DNA of 34,983 nucleotides from Lachnospiraceae bacterium (GTDB lineage Bacteria; Bacillota; Clostridia; Lachnospirales; Lachnospiraceae): positions 1-34,983 of the forward strand of contig JAFSIA010000061.1 of the NCBI GenBank assembly GCA_017440045.1, written 5' to 3'. This document shows, in pieces, positions 1 through 8,599 of the stretch. Position 1 is the stretch's first letter. Each line of letters begins with the position of its first letter. A program made the translations under genes and the position numbers. Under the pieces are notes generated by a model that was not told the origin of the DNA, did no database searches, and saw only the letters and a program-made list of their open reading frames with translations.

Positions 1-848
1 AGAGACTTGCGGCTGAGAAGGCTAGCAAGATGCTCGAGGAAGCTTTTGAGAACAAGACAGTTCTTAAGGCAGTTGTATCTCAGGTTATGACAGGTGGTTT
101 AAGTGTTGTTGTTGATGAGACAAAGGTATTCATCCCAGCAAGCCTTGTATCAGATACTTTTGAAAAGGATTTAACAAAGTACAATGGACAGGAAATCGAG
201 TTCATTATAAGCGAGTTTAATCCTAAGAAGAGAAGAATTATCGGTGACCGTAAGGTTCTTCTTACAGCTGCTAAGAAGGAAGCTCAGGAGAAGTTACTTG
301 CTGAGATTTCAGAGGGCCAGGTTGTAGAAGGTACAGTTAAGAATGTAACAGACTTTGGTGCATTTATTGATATCGGTGGTCTTGATGGTTTATTACACAT
401 CTCAGAGATGTCATGGGGACGTATTGAGCATCCAAAGAAGGTGTTCAAGGTTGGCGAGAAGCTTAGCGTTCGTATAAAGGAAATAAATGGTACAAAGATT
501 GCATTAAGCCTTAAGTTTGATGAGACAAATCCTTGGGCAACAGCTGCTACAAAGTACGCAGTAGGTAATGTTGTAACAGGTAAGGTTGCCAGAATGACAG
601 ACTTTGGTGCGTTTGTTGAATTAGAGCCAGGCATTGACGCTTTACTTCATGTATCACAGATTGCTAAGACACATGTTGAGAAGCCAGCAGATGTTCTTAA
701 GATTGGCGAGGAAATCGAAGCTAAGGTTGTTGATTTCAACGAGGAAGAGAAGAAGATTAGCTTAAGTAAGAAGGCTCTTGAGCCAGATGTTGAGGAGACA
801 GCTGAGGCTGTAGAGGATGCAGAGGCTACAGAGACAACAGAAGAGTAA
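1..848 (+). CDS. rpsA: 30S ribosomal protein S1 (3' part; 5' end outside window)
   Basis: This is the C-terminal part of an S1-family RNA-binding protein that helps mRNA dock on the small ribosomal subunit. The reading frame is open from base 3 with no stop upstream of the first ATG at 30, so the gene almost certainly begins outside the window and that ATG is internal. Three S1 (OB-fold) repeats are visible, encoded at about 63-270, 316-510 and 565-770. The last two carry the typical VTDFGAF / MTDFGAF and GLLHISEM / ALLHVSQI signatures. The protein ends in an acidic tail rich in Glu and Ala. In many Clostridia S1 is fused to or next to IspH; that cannot be judged here. A 10-bp hairpin follows the stop codon. 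The family call is certain; the exact domain count of the full protein is unknown. Confidence 0.93.
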   Translation, partial: RLAAEKASKMLEEAFENKTVLKAVVSQVMTGGLSVVVDETKVFIPASLVSDTFEKDLTKYNGQEIEFIISEFNPKKRRIIGDRKVLLTAAKKEAQEKLLAEISEGQVVEGTVKNVTDFGAFIDIGGLDGLLHISEMSWGRIEHPKKVFKVGEKLSVRIKEINGTKIALSLKFDETNPWATAATKYAVGNVVTGKVARMTDFGAFVELEPGIDALLHVSQIAKTHVEKPADVLKIGEEIEAKVVDFNEEEKKISLSKKALEPDVEETAEAVEDAEATETTEE

Positions 849-870
849 TCTTTTAAAGTAGCATACGATA

Positions 871-905
871 TATAGGAAGTTGCGAAAGTGACTTCCTATA
901 TTTAT
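871..905 (+). terminator. hairpin terminator or attenuator between rpsA and cheR
   Basis: A perfect 10-bp stem pairs TATAGGAAGT (871-880) with ACTTCCTATA (891-900) around a 10-nt loop and is followed by TTTAT. It lies 23 bases after the S1 stop. The U-run is short, so read-through into cheR is plausible. Confidence 0.65.
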
Positions 906-947
906 AATCAAAATATGTTATGGATTAATACACATAGGAGGGGTCTT

Positions 948-1721
948 ATGGATTATGAACAGTTTAAGGAGCAAGTCCTTGCATTAACAAAGATTAATCT
1001 TCATATGTACAAAGAAAAGCAGATGAAGAGACGTATTGATTCGCTTATTGCAAAGAATAAAATTGATGGATACAAGGCTTATATTGAAGCAATAAAGAAA
1101 GACACAAAGCTTTTTGAGGAGTTTGTAAATTACTTGACTATTAATGTTTCAGAGTTTTGGAGAAATCCTGACCAGTGGAAGGTTTTGGAAGAGTTTGTTG
1201 TTCCTGAGCTTATAAGTAAATTCGGAAAGAATTTAAAAATATGGAGCGCCGCATGTTCTACAGGTGATGAGCCATATTCATTAGTAATGCTATTATCAAA
1301 GTTTATGCCTCTTAGTAATATTAAGATTTTAGCCACTGATATAGATAAGCAGGTTCTCGAAAAGGCCAGAGTTGGTCTGTATAACGAGAAGAGTTTAGTG
1401 GGGTTACCTGAGGAATTTAAGAAAAAGTATTTCACTCCTGTTGGAAAGACTAATTATCAGATATCAGAAGAGATTAAGCGCTGCGTTGAGTTTAAGGAAG
1501 GTAATTTGTTGGCAGATAAATATCCTTCAGGACTTGACCTGATTGTATGTAGAAATGTAGTAATCTACTTTACAGATGAAGCTAAGAGTGAGATTTATAA
1601 GAAATTTAATCAGTCATTAAAGTCTGGTGCATACCTTTTTGTTGGTAGCACAGAACAGATTATAAATTATAAGGATTTAAATTATTCATCCTTTAAGTCA
1701 TTCTTCTACAAGAAGAATTAG
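948..1721 (+). CDS. cheR: chemotaxis protein methyltransferase CheR
   Basis: CheR uses S-adenosylmethionine to methylate glutamates on chemoreceptors, resetting receptor sensitivity during adaptation. The 257-aa protein has the usual two-part layout: an N-terminal helical domain containing NVSEFWRNP (about 66-74), then a Rossmann methyltransferase domain. That domain has the SAM-binding loop SAACSTGDEPYSL (about 100-112), LATDID (128-133) and DLIVCRNVVIYF (197-208). The ATG at 948 is chosen because AGGAGGGG lies 5-12 bases before it; an in-frame ATG at 888 would fall inside the upstream hairpin and add 20 atypical residues. No other che gene is adjacent, so it is separated from a main chemotaxis operon. 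A chemoreceptor gene lies about 31 kb downstream in this window. Confidence 0.93.
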   Translation: MDYEQFKEQVLALTKINLHMYKEKQMKRRIDSLIAKNKIDGYKAYIEAIKKDTKLFEEFVNYLTINVSEFWRNPDQWKVLEEFVVPELISKFGKNLKIWSAACSTGDEPYSLVMLLSKFMPLSNIKILATDIDKQVLEKARVGLYNEKSLVGLPEEFKKKYFTPVGKTNYQISEEIKRCVEFKEGNLLADKYPSGLDLIVCRNVVIYFTDEAKSEIYKKFNQSLKSGAYLFVGSTEQIINYKDLNYSSFKSFFYKKN

Positions 1722-1744
1722 TATATGAATTAAAGAGGTTCTCT

Positions 1745-2296
1745 ATGAGAGTTATTGCAGGAAAAGCAAGACATATACAATTAAAGACAATAGAAACATT
1801 TGATACAAGGCCAACAACTGACAGAATCAAAGAAACATTATTTAATATGATACATAATGATTTGTATGATGCGAGATTTCTTGATTTGTATAGTGGAAGC
1901 GGTGCTATAGGCATAGAAGCACTTAGCCGAGGAGCTAAGAGTGCTGTATTTGTTGAAAATAATGGAGCTGCAGTTAGATGTATTATGGAAAATCTGCAAA
2001 AGACTAAGCTGTTACAGGATGCTACAGTTTTAAATAGTGATGTTATTGCGGCGATAAAGTCTTTAGATAGTAAGGGAGAGCCTTTTGATTATATTTTTAT
2101 GGATCCTCCATATAATAATGAGCATGAAAAAAGAGTGTTGGAAGCTCTTAAATCGACAAAGCTTGTGGATGAGTATACAACAATTATTGTAGAGGCATCA
2201 CTTGAAACGAAATTTGATTATCTAGAACAGTTGGGATATAAGCTCATTAAAAGGAAAGAATATAAAACAAATGTGCATATGTTTATAAGCATATAG
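1745..2296 (+). CDS. rsmD: 16S rRNA (guanine(966)-N(2))-methyltransferase RsmD
   Basis: RsmD methylates the exocyclic amine of G966 in 16S rRNA. The 183-aa protein shows the family opening [10 protein letters not shown], the [14 protein letters not shown] block (21-34), the SAM-binding [13 protein letters not shown] (46-58) and the catalytic DPPYNN motif (120-125) typical of N2-guanine/N6-adenine methyltransferases. Length matches the family. The start follows AAAGAGG with normal spacing. It is followed 19 bases later by coaD, reproducing the ylbH-ylbI pair of Bacillus, so the two are probably co-transcribed. Confidence 0.95.
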   Translation: MRVIAGKARHIQLKTIETFDTRPTTDRIKETLFNMIHNDLYDARFLDLYSGSGAIGIEALSRGAKSAVFVENNGAAVRCIMENLQKTKLLQDATVLNSDVIAAIKSLDSKGEPFDYIFMDPPYNNEHEKRVLEALKSTKLVDEYTTIIVEASLETKFDYLEQLGYKLIKRKEYKTNVHMFISI

Positions 2297-2315
2297 TAAA
2301 TTCAGGAGGGATAAT

Positions 2316-2795
2316 ATGAGTGTTTCGGTATATCCGGGCAGCTTTGACCCGGTAACATTAGGTCATATTGACATCATAAGAAGATCTGCAAAGATGACAG
2401 ATAAGCTGATAGTCGGCGTTTTGAATAACAATTCAAAAAGAAGCTTGTTTACAGTAGATGAGCGCGTTGAAATGCTTAAGGAAGTTACAAAAGATATGGA
2501 GAATGTAATGATTAAGTCTTTTGATGGACTTCTTGTTGATTTTGCAAAGGAATGTGGTGCAAATGCCATTATCAGAGGCCTTAGAGCTATTACAGACTTT
2601 GATTATGAGCTTCAGATGGCACAGACAAATAGAGCCTTATATGATGGTGTTGACACAATATTTATTCCAACAAGTATTGAGTATTCGTTTCTTAGCTCAA
2701 CAACTGTTAAAGAAGTTGCCAGCTTTGGTGGCGATATTAGTAAATTTGTTGCCCCTTATGTTGAAAAAAAACTTAGAGAAAAATACAACAACTAG
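2316..2795 (+). CDS. coaD: pantetheine-phosphate adenylyltransferase
   Basis: CoaD transfers AMP from ATP to 4'-phosphopantetheine, giving dephospho-CoA, the penultimate step of coenzyme A synthesis. The 159-aa protein has the nucleotidyltransferase signature [11 protein letters not shown] (7-17), the [12 protein letters not shown] block (88-99) and the C-terminal [10 protein letters not shown] (124-133), which matches the usual ISSTxVKE. AGGAGGG precedes the ATG. It lies in the conserved rsmD-coaD order. Downstream is a 93-base AT-rich gap before an uncharacterised coiled-coil protein. Confidence 0.96.
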   Translation: MSVSVYPGSFDPVTLGHIDIIRRSAKMTDKLIVGVLNNNSKRSLFTVDERVEMLKEVTKDMENVMIKSFDGLLVDFAKECGANAIIRGLRAITDFDYELQMAQTNRALYDGVDTIFIPTSIEYSFLSSTTVKEVASFGGDISKFVAPYVEKKLREKYNN

Positions 2796-2888
2796 TAACA
2801 TAGTACTATAAAAGTGTTAAAGGTTGTAAAAAAATACAAATTAGTGTAAACTTCAAGGGTAGTACATCCGTAAAAAAGGAGAAGAAGA

Positions 2889-3530
2889 ATGAACAGCAGA
2901 ATTGAACAGATTATATCTGAAATAGAGGATTATATTGATGGTTGTAGATTTCAGCCGTTATCAAAGACAAATATCGTTGTAAATAAGGATGAGATTGAAG
3001 AGCTTTTAGCAGAGCTTAGACTTAAGACTCCTGACGAGATTAAAAAATATCAGAAGATTATAGCAAACAGAGATGCAATTCTTCTTGATGCAAAGCAGAA
3101 GGCTGATGCAATGCTTCAGGATGCTGTACAGCAGACAAATGCCCTTGTAAGTGAGCATGAGATTATGCAGCAGGCATATGTACAGGCTAATGAGGTTGTG
3201 CAAAAGGCTACAAATCAGGCACAGGCTATTCTTGATAATGCAACAAATGATGCGAATAATATTCGTATGGGTGCTATGCAGTATACAGATGATATACTTG
3301 GAAATCTTCAGAATATTATTACACATTCTATGGAGAATATTACAAACAAGTATAATGATTATATGAAGGCACTTCAGACAAGCCTTGATGTTGTAGTAGC
3401 TAACCGCAATGAGTTAAATCCACCTGAGGAACCTGATATGGAGAATATCGCGGCAAATGCAGATAGTTCTGTTGAAGGTTTAAGTGATAATGATGATTTT
3501 GAAGATTATACAGTACAGCTTGATATGTAA
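2889..3530 (+). CDS. coiled-coil protein of unknown function next to coaD
   Basis: I do not recognise a characterised function. The 213-aa protein starts after AAAAAAGGAGAAG and has no signal peptide or membrane segment. Residues about 50-165 form a long, Ala/Gln/Asn-rich heptad-like stretch expected to be coiled coil (alternating AKQKADAM, LQDAVQQT, VQKATNQAQAI). The last 35 residues are strongly acidic. The first 35 residues (IEQIISEIEDYIDG) resemble the start of DivIVA-like or ATP synthase subunit H-like annotations seen in this slot in Clostridia. Its position after coaD and before a strong terminator suggests it belongs to the rsmD-coaD unit. A cytoskeletal or division role is possible but is only inference. 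Confidence 0.75.
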   Translation: MNSRIEQIISEIEDYIDGCRFQPLSKTNIVVNKDEIEELLAELRLKTPDEIKKYQKIIANRDAILLDAKQKADAMLQDAVQQTNALVSEHEIMQQAYVQANEVVQKATNQAQAILDNATNDANNIRMGAMQYTDDILGNLQNIITHSMENITNKYNDYMKALQTSLDVVVANRNELNPPEEPDMENIAANADSSVEGLSDNDDFEDYTVQLDM

Positions 3531-3569
3531 TGTAATTATCTTAAAATAAATTGCGATTAAAACATGATA

Positions 3570-3596
3570 TGCCCCGCCTTTTGGCGGGGTATTTTA
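3570..3596 (+). terminator. strong GC-rich hairpin with U-tail just upstream of the GH43 gene
   Basis: CCCCGCC (3572-3578) pairs with GGCGGGG (3583-3589) across a TTTT loop, extended by a G-U and a U-A pair, and is followed by TTTT. It ends only about 8 bases before the GH43 ribosome binding site. It would therefore terminate the upstream unit or attenuate entry into the GH43 gene. Confidence 0.8.
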
Positions 3597-3611
3597 GAAG
3601 AGGAGAAGAAA

Positions 3612-5105
3612 ATGAGTAAAGCAGTATTGAAAAATCCGATTTTTTGGTCAGATGTACCAGATGTTGATGTCTTACGTGTTGGGGATGCGTATTATATGGT
3701 TAGTACAACAATGCATGTAATGCCGGGATGCCCTATTATGAAGTCAAAGGACTTAGTTAATTGGGAGATTCAGTCATATATTTATGACACTATTGAAGAT
3801 AATGATGGTTATAATTTGTTAAATGGTCAGAACGTGTACGGAAGAGGCCAGTGGGCAACAAGTCTTAGATACAACAACGGCACATTTTATGCATGTTTTG
3901 TTTGTAATGATATGAAGAAAACATATACATATTACACAGATGATATTGAGTCTGGTAACTGGAAGAGATATGAATATGATGGTATATATCACGATATGTC
4001 AATACTTTTTGATGATGATGGCAGAGTTTATATGTTCCATCAGTGTGGAAATATTAGAATTACTGAGTTTGAGTCTGACCTTTCAAAAGTTAAGGAGGGT
4101 GGTATTGACCAGCTTTTATTCGAGACACCTAAGGAGAATATTGGACTTCCTTGTGAGGGATGTCATGCTTATAAAAAGGATGGATATTATTATCTGATTT
4201 TTATAGAGTGGCCAAAAGATGGCAATGCCAGAAGAAGAGAGATTTGCTATCGTTCAAAAGAACTTTTAGGACCATATGAGAGAAAGATAATAATGGATGA
4301 TGATTTGGGATACCACAATAAGGGTGTGGCTCAGGGAGCATTTTTTGACACACCTGATGGACAGTGGTTTTCAATGCTTTTTCAGGATCATGATGCAGTG
4401 GGAAGAATTCCTTGTATCATGCCTATGACTTGGGAAGATGGTTGGCCTGTTTTAGGTATAGACGGAAAGGTTCCACATGAGTTTGTTACTCCTTTTGAGG
4501 AAGGACCAAAGTTTAATATGGTTATAAGCGATGACTTTAATCATAGTGAGAATAAGCTTAGCAACCAGTGGCAGTGGAATCACAATCCTCTTAATACAGC
4601 ATGGTCATTTACAGATAGACCAGGATACCTTAGACTTACTACAGCCCAGATGGCAACCAATATTCTTGATGCCAGAAATACTCTCACACAGAGAACAGAA
4701 GGACCAAATTGTACATGTACGACTGCAATTGATACATCAGCCATGAAAGATGGTGATTTTGCCGGTCTGGTGGCACTTCAGAGTAACTATGGTACGGTAG
4801 GCATTAAAGTGGTTGATGGTAAGAAAACTATAGTAATGTCAAATAAAGACGGTGAAGTTGAAGCAATCCCAATAGATAATGATAAAGTATATTTTAGAAT
4901 TTACTTTGACTATGAGGATAGCAGAGATATAGCAGACTTCTATTACTCACTTGATGGAGAGAACTTTACAAAGATAGGTTCGGAGCTTAAGATGCTTTAT
5001 ACTCTTGACCATTTTATGGGATATAGAATAGGCTTGTATAATTATGCTACAAAAGAACTTGGTGGATATGCTGACTTTGAGTATTTTGATTACAAAAGAG
5101 GCTAA
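3612..5105 (+). CDS. intracellular glycoside hydrolase family 43 enzyme (beta-xylosidase/arabinofuranosidase type)
   Basis: GH43 enzymes release xylose or arabinose from plant hemicellulose oligosaccharides by inversion. The 497-aa protein has an N-terminal five-bladed beta-propeller (about 8-300) opening with NPIFWSDVPDVDVLR. The catalytic base is expected in the Asp cluster at 14-19. The pKa-modulating Asp is likely D128 in HDMSILFDDDG, and the general acid E182 in LPCEGCHAYK. Residues about 310-497 form a jelly-roll C-terminal domain (DDFNHSENKLSNQWQWNHNP, ending in ADFEYFDY) as in GH43 xylosidases. There is no signal peptide, so it acts on imported oligosaccharides. The ATG at 3612 follows AGAGGAGAAG; an earlier in-frame start would lie within the hairpin. 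No transporter or regulator is adjacent. The family is secure; the substrate is not determined. Confidence 0.9.
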   Translation: MSKAVLKNPIFWSDVPDVDVLRVGDAYYMVSTTMHVMPGCPIMKSKDLVNWEIQSYIYDTIEDNDGYNLLNGQNVYGRGQWATSLRYNNGTFYACFVCNDMKKTYTYYTDDIESGNWKRYEYDGIYHDMSILFDDDGRVYMFHQCGNIRITEFESDLSKVKEGGIDQLLFETPKENIGLPCEGCHAYKKDGYYYLIFIEWPKDGNARRREICYRSKELLGPYERKIIMDDDLGYHNKGVAQGAFFDTPDGQWFSMLFQDHDAVGRIPCIMPMTWEDGWPVLGIDGKVPHEFVTPFEEGPKFNMVISDDFNHSENKLSNQWQWNHNPLNTAWSFTDRPGYLRLTTAQMATNILDARNTLTQRTEGPNCTCTTAIDTSAMKDGDFAGLVALQSNYGTVGIKVVDGKKTIVMSNKDGEVEAIPIDNDKVYFRIYFDYEDSRDIADFYYSLDGENFTKIGSELKMLYTLDHFMGYRIGLYNYATKELGGYADFEYFDYKRG

Positions 5106-5122
5106 AGTATAGCTTTTTAAAG

Positions 5123-5179
5123 AATATTGTTGTAAAGGAAAGTTTATTTAACTTCCCGATACAACAATATTTTTTTTAT
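5123..5179. terminator. long bidirectional terminator between convergent genes
   Basis: A perfect 12-bp outer stem, AATATTGTTGTA (5123-5134) with TACAACAATATT (5160-5171), encloses an inner GGAAAGTT/AACTTCC stem. Eight or more T residues follow on the plus strand. On the minus strand the U-run is weaker. It separates the GH43 gene from the convergent ylbJ-like gene. Confidence 0.85.
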
Positions 5180-5207
5180 TATATAGAAAGTTATCAAAAC
5201 TTTTCTT

Positions 5208-6167
5208 TTAAATTGACATATAAATAAAGCTTAAAAGAAAAACAAATACTGAGCTTAAAAGCTTTGATTTAATGTAAAATGATATAGGTAAGCTGCTGCC
5301 ATGCAGGACACTTTTTGTTTGAAATATTGTGCATATTCCACCGAAAGAAGTAAGTGCTGTGATGATACCTGTAATATATGGGATATTTAGATGATTAGTG
5401 GTCTCGCTGTAGGAAGCAAACAGATTAAGCCCACTAGAAGATTCTAAAAAGGAGCCTATAATGGCACCTGTAATATTGGAAATTCCCATAGTATATAAAA
5501 ATAAACCGCTTATTATGCTAAATATTATAATATATCCACCTATTTTTGCCTGTATCTCAAAGGCTGATAAAATACATTTTTCAAAAAAAGTAAAGAAGGG
5601 TGTTTTATTATCTTTTTCAGTGCAAATATTATTATTGTCACATATATTATCGCTATTTTTATATAGAGGTTTTGTTACAAAGTAGGAGCAGAAGAAGCTG
5701 GAAAATATCATTATAATATACAATATCCATTTATCGGTAGAATTTATATGTATAAAAGGGGTGTAAACCCTTGCAAATACAAAATTAATCAGAAAAGATG
5801 GACTTAAATTGTTGCATGCACACATTAAAAATGTGGCGGTTGATTTTTTAATAAGTCCGTTTTTATAAGAGTCAGCAGCAAGCTTTGCACCGATGGGGCA
5901 ACCACAAAAAAGACCGCAGAGTACAATTAGAATATGATTTTTTGGAAGAGGTCTTTTTAAAATTTTTTCAAAGAATTTACAAGGAAGATTAAAAGCATCT
6001 AAATATAAAAGAAGTGAGCTTATGACTGTATATGGAAGGAGTGCAGGAAGAATAGTGCTTAGCCATAGCTCCATTCCAATATTGGCAGAATTTTTTGTTA
6101 TGTCTGGAAATGACAGCATAAGAAAAAATAAAAAAAGAAATATAAAAGTTAGAAAATTTTTCTTCAT
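5208..6167 (-). CDS. ylbJ: YlbJ-like integral membrane protein (nucleoside-recognition/Gate family)
   Basis: This is a 319-aa very hydrophobic protein with about eight predicted membrane segments, beginning with a signal-anchor-like run after MKKNF. Blocks GLFCGCPIGAKLAADSYKNG and CNNLSPSFLINFVFA match the conserved core of YlbJ, a Bacillus sporulation membrane protein of the Gate-domain family. The order coaD ... ylbJ ... tmcAL also mirrors the Bacillus ylbI-ylbJ-ylbM order. Here the gene is inverted relative to its neighbours. I chose the ATG at 6167; a GTG at 6176 in the same frame would add three residues, and neither has a strong ribosome binding site. It is divergent from the dipeptidase gene, 53 bases away. 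Whether this organism sporulates cannot be told from the window. Confidence 0.75.
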   Translation of the reverse strand: MKKNFLTFIFLFLFFLMLSFPDITKNSANIGMELWLSTILPALLPYTVISSLLLYLDAFNLPCKFFEKILKRPLPKNHILIVLCGLFCGCPIGAKLAADSYKNGLIKKSTATFLMCACNNLSPSFLINFVFARVYTPFIHINSTDKWILYIIMIFSSFFCSYFVTKPLYKNSDNICDNNNICTEKDNKTPFFTFFEKCILSAFEIQAKIGGYIIIFSIISGLFLYTMGISNITGAIIGSFLESSSGLNLFASYSETTNHLNIPYITGIITALTSFGGICTIFQTKSVLHGSSLPISFYIKSKLLSSVFVFLLSFIYMSI

Positions 6168-6220
6168 TATGTGCACACTTTGTAGTATATTTATATAGTA
6201 TATGTTAGGAGGATTTAATT

Positions 6221-7686
6221 ATGCTTGAAAAATATAGTTTACAACCGGAGAAGGTTTTTTATTATTTTGAGGAGATATCGAAGATTCCTAGAGGTTCTGG
6301 AAATACAAAGGAAGTAAGTGATTACTGTGTTTCTTTTGCGTGCGAGAGAGGCTTATATGTAAGACAGGATGAACTTAACAACGTAGTCATTAAGAAACCT
6401 GCGACTAAAGGATATGAGGGTAAGCCGGGTGTTATTATACAGGGACATTTGGATATGGTTGCAGAGAAGGACTCAGACAGCAATCACGATTTTATGAAAG
6501 ACCCTATCAAGCTTATAGTTGATGGAGATTTTCTTACTGCTGACAAGACGACTCTTGGTGCTGATGATGGCATAGCAGTAGCTATGGGACTTGCAATTTT
6601 AGATTCAGATGATATAAAGCATCCTGAACTTGAGGTTATATTTACTGTAGATGAAGAAACAGGTATGTATGGAGCGATGGACCTTGATATGTCAGATATA
6701 ATGGTAAGTATATGCTTAATCTTGACAGTGAGGATGACGGAATTATTACAGTAGGTTGTGCCGGAGGTAAGTCAGCGCATGTTACTTATGCTTTAGACCT
6801 TGGTGAGGTAGCAGGAGTTATATATGAACTTAAGATAAATGGACTTAAGAGTGGACACTCAGGAGTTGATATTAATAATGAGAGAGCTAATGCAAATATT
6901 CTTATTGGACGAGTTCTTAAGTACATCAATGATAGAATTGCCATAAGAGTTGTAAGCATTAATGGTGGCTCAAAGGATAATGTTATAACAAAGGAGAGCG
7001 TGGCTAGATTTATTATTCATACTCATGAGGATGTGGAGAAAAAAGTATCTTTGCTAAAAGATGCACTGTCAGAGATAGAGGCTGTTATAAAGAATGAATA
7101 TTCGATATCTGATAAGGATATTAATATAAGCTTATCTGATGGTGAGTATGGAATTTTTTATGCTGCATCAAGAAAAGCAACAGATAATGTGTTGGCATTT
7201 ATCAATGTGGTGCCATTTGGTCCACAAAATATGGTACCGGGAATGAATGGGCTGGTTGAAACATCTCTTAATATGGGAGTTGTAAAGACTGAAAAAGATA
7301 AAACTACAATTAATCTTTCTATTAGAAGCTCGGTTAATAGTAGAAAGGAATTGGTTGCAGAAAAAATAGAGATATTGGCTAAGCTTACAGATGGAAGTTA
7401 TGCAGAGGATGGAGAATATCCAGAGTGGGAATATAAGGCTGATTCGCCATTACAGAAGCTTTTGTGTAAGGTATATAAGGAAATGTTTAATGAGGACCTT
7501 AAGCTTGATTTAATACATGCAGGTCTTGAGTGTGGTTATATCTTGGAAAAGAAACCAGAGCTTGATGTAGTATCCTTTGGACCACAGACGTATGATATAC
7601 ACACAACAGCTGAGAGGGTTTCCATTTCGTCAGTTGCCAAGGTGTATGATTTTGTTAAAGGAATTATGGAGGAAATATGCGATTAA
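6221..7686 (+). pseudogene. pepD: aminoacyl-histidine dipeptidase (PepD/M20), split by a one-base frameshift
   Basis: PepD is a cytosolic zinc peptidase of family M20C that cleaves Xaa-His dipeptides. The first frame (6221-6754) carries GHLDMVAEK, TLGADDGIAVAMG and VDEETGMYGA, which hold the expected metal ligands and catalytic Glu. It then runs into a foreign tail. The second frame carries on from about 6700 with NGKYMLNLDSE, and then GLKSGHSGVDI and HAGLECGYI, to the stop at 7684. Inserting one base after the ATA codon (6698-6700) gives one continuous protein of about 488 aa, the normal family length. All later motifs look intact, so the lesion is recent or a sequence error. AGGAGG precedes the start. 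The 3' end overlaps the next gene by 10 bases. A truncated 177-aa product would lack the lid domain and two metal-site elements. Confidence 0.85.
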
Positions 7687-8480
7687 TGAGCATTGCCAGC
7701 GGAAGCAGCGGAAACTGTATATACGTTGGAGATGATAATACACATTTGCTTATAGATACGGGAATAAGCAGAAAAAGAGTTGAGGAAGGGTTAAATACTA
7801 TAGGTTTGACCCTTTCTGATATGTCAGGAATACTTGTTACTCATGAACATTCAGACCATATCAGTGGTCTGGGTGTCATACTTAGAAAATACCATATTCC
7901 AGTATATGGAACAAATGAGACTATAGAGGAATCGGCAAAGACAAAATATTTAGATAAGGTTGATTTCGCTCTTATGAATGGTGTCAATACAGATGAGGAT
8001 TTTACAATAGGAACCCTAAAGATTCATCCGTTTTCTATATCCCATGATGCTGCCAATCCTTGTGGCTATAGAATAAGCGACATTGATGAAAGGAAAGCCG
8101 TAGCTGTGGCTACAGATATGGGATGCTACAATGAATACATAGTAGATAAGCTTAAAAACCTTGATGCTATATTATTGGAAGCAAATCATGATATTAAAAT
8201 GCTTCAGGTTGGCTCTTACCCATATTATCTCAAGCAGAGAATACTGGGCAATCACGGACACCTCTGCAATGAAATGTCTGGAAGACTACTGGATGAAATA
8301 TTATCTGACAAGCTTAAAAAGATATATTTAGGACATCTAAGTAAGGAAAATAATTATCCAGATTTGGCATATGAGAGTGTCAGAGCAGAGATTAATCTAA
8401 GCGATAGTCCATTTAAGGCAGATGACTTTGATATTGAAGTGGCAAAAAGAGACAGGGTTATGGAATGCTTTGATATCTAA
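7677..8480 (+). CDS. walJ: metallo-beta-lactamase fold hydrolase, YycJ/WalJ family
   Basis: The 267-aa protein has the metal-binding HEHSDH motif (56-61) after ILVT, the opening MSIASGSSGNCIYV typical of YycJ/WalJ, and downstream histidine/aspartate positions (SISHDAANPCGYRI, ATDMG, LLEANHD, NHGHLCN, LGHLSKENN). Members of this family have been linked to DNA processing and cell-wall control in Firmicutes. Here it is not next to walRK. The ATG overlaps the end of pepD by 10 bases, implying translational coupling with that (broken) gene. The fold is certain; the symbol follows the closest known family and is less certain. Confidence 0.85.
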   Translation: MRLMSIASGSSGNCIYVGDDNTHLLIDTGISRKRVEEGLNTIGLTLSDMSGILVTHEHSDHISGLGVILRKYHIPVYGTNETIEESAKTKYLDKVDFALMNGVNTDEDFTIGTLKIHPFSISHDAANPCGYRISDIDERKAVAVATDMGCYNEYIVDKLKNLDAILLEANHDIKMLQVGSYPYYLKQRILGNHGHLCNEMSGRLLDEILSDKLKKIYLGHLSKENNYPDLAYESVRAEINLSDSPFKADDFDIEVAKRDRVMECFDI

Positions 8481-8501
8481 AAATCTTTGTTTTTTAAGTG
8501 G

Positions 8502-8530
8502 TTGAAATAATAGGGATTTTCACATATAAT
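8502..8530 (+). promoter_or_regulatory. sigma-A promoter for the ACT/UPF0210 operon
   Basis: TTGAAA (8502-8507) and a perfect TATAAT (8525-8530) are separated by 17 bases. The predicted start lies about 60 bases upstream of the ACT-domain gene. Confidence 0.7.
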
Positions 8531-8599
8531 TGTAACGATATGTTAAATGTCATTTTTAGTAATTATAATATAAAGCTATAAATAGAGAGGATGGTTCAT

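Noticed and set aside
6695-6715. Programmed -1 frameshift in pepD
   Set aside because: No X XXY YYZ slippery heptamer is present at the junction and I see no downstream pseudoknot-like stem. A simple base loss fits better.
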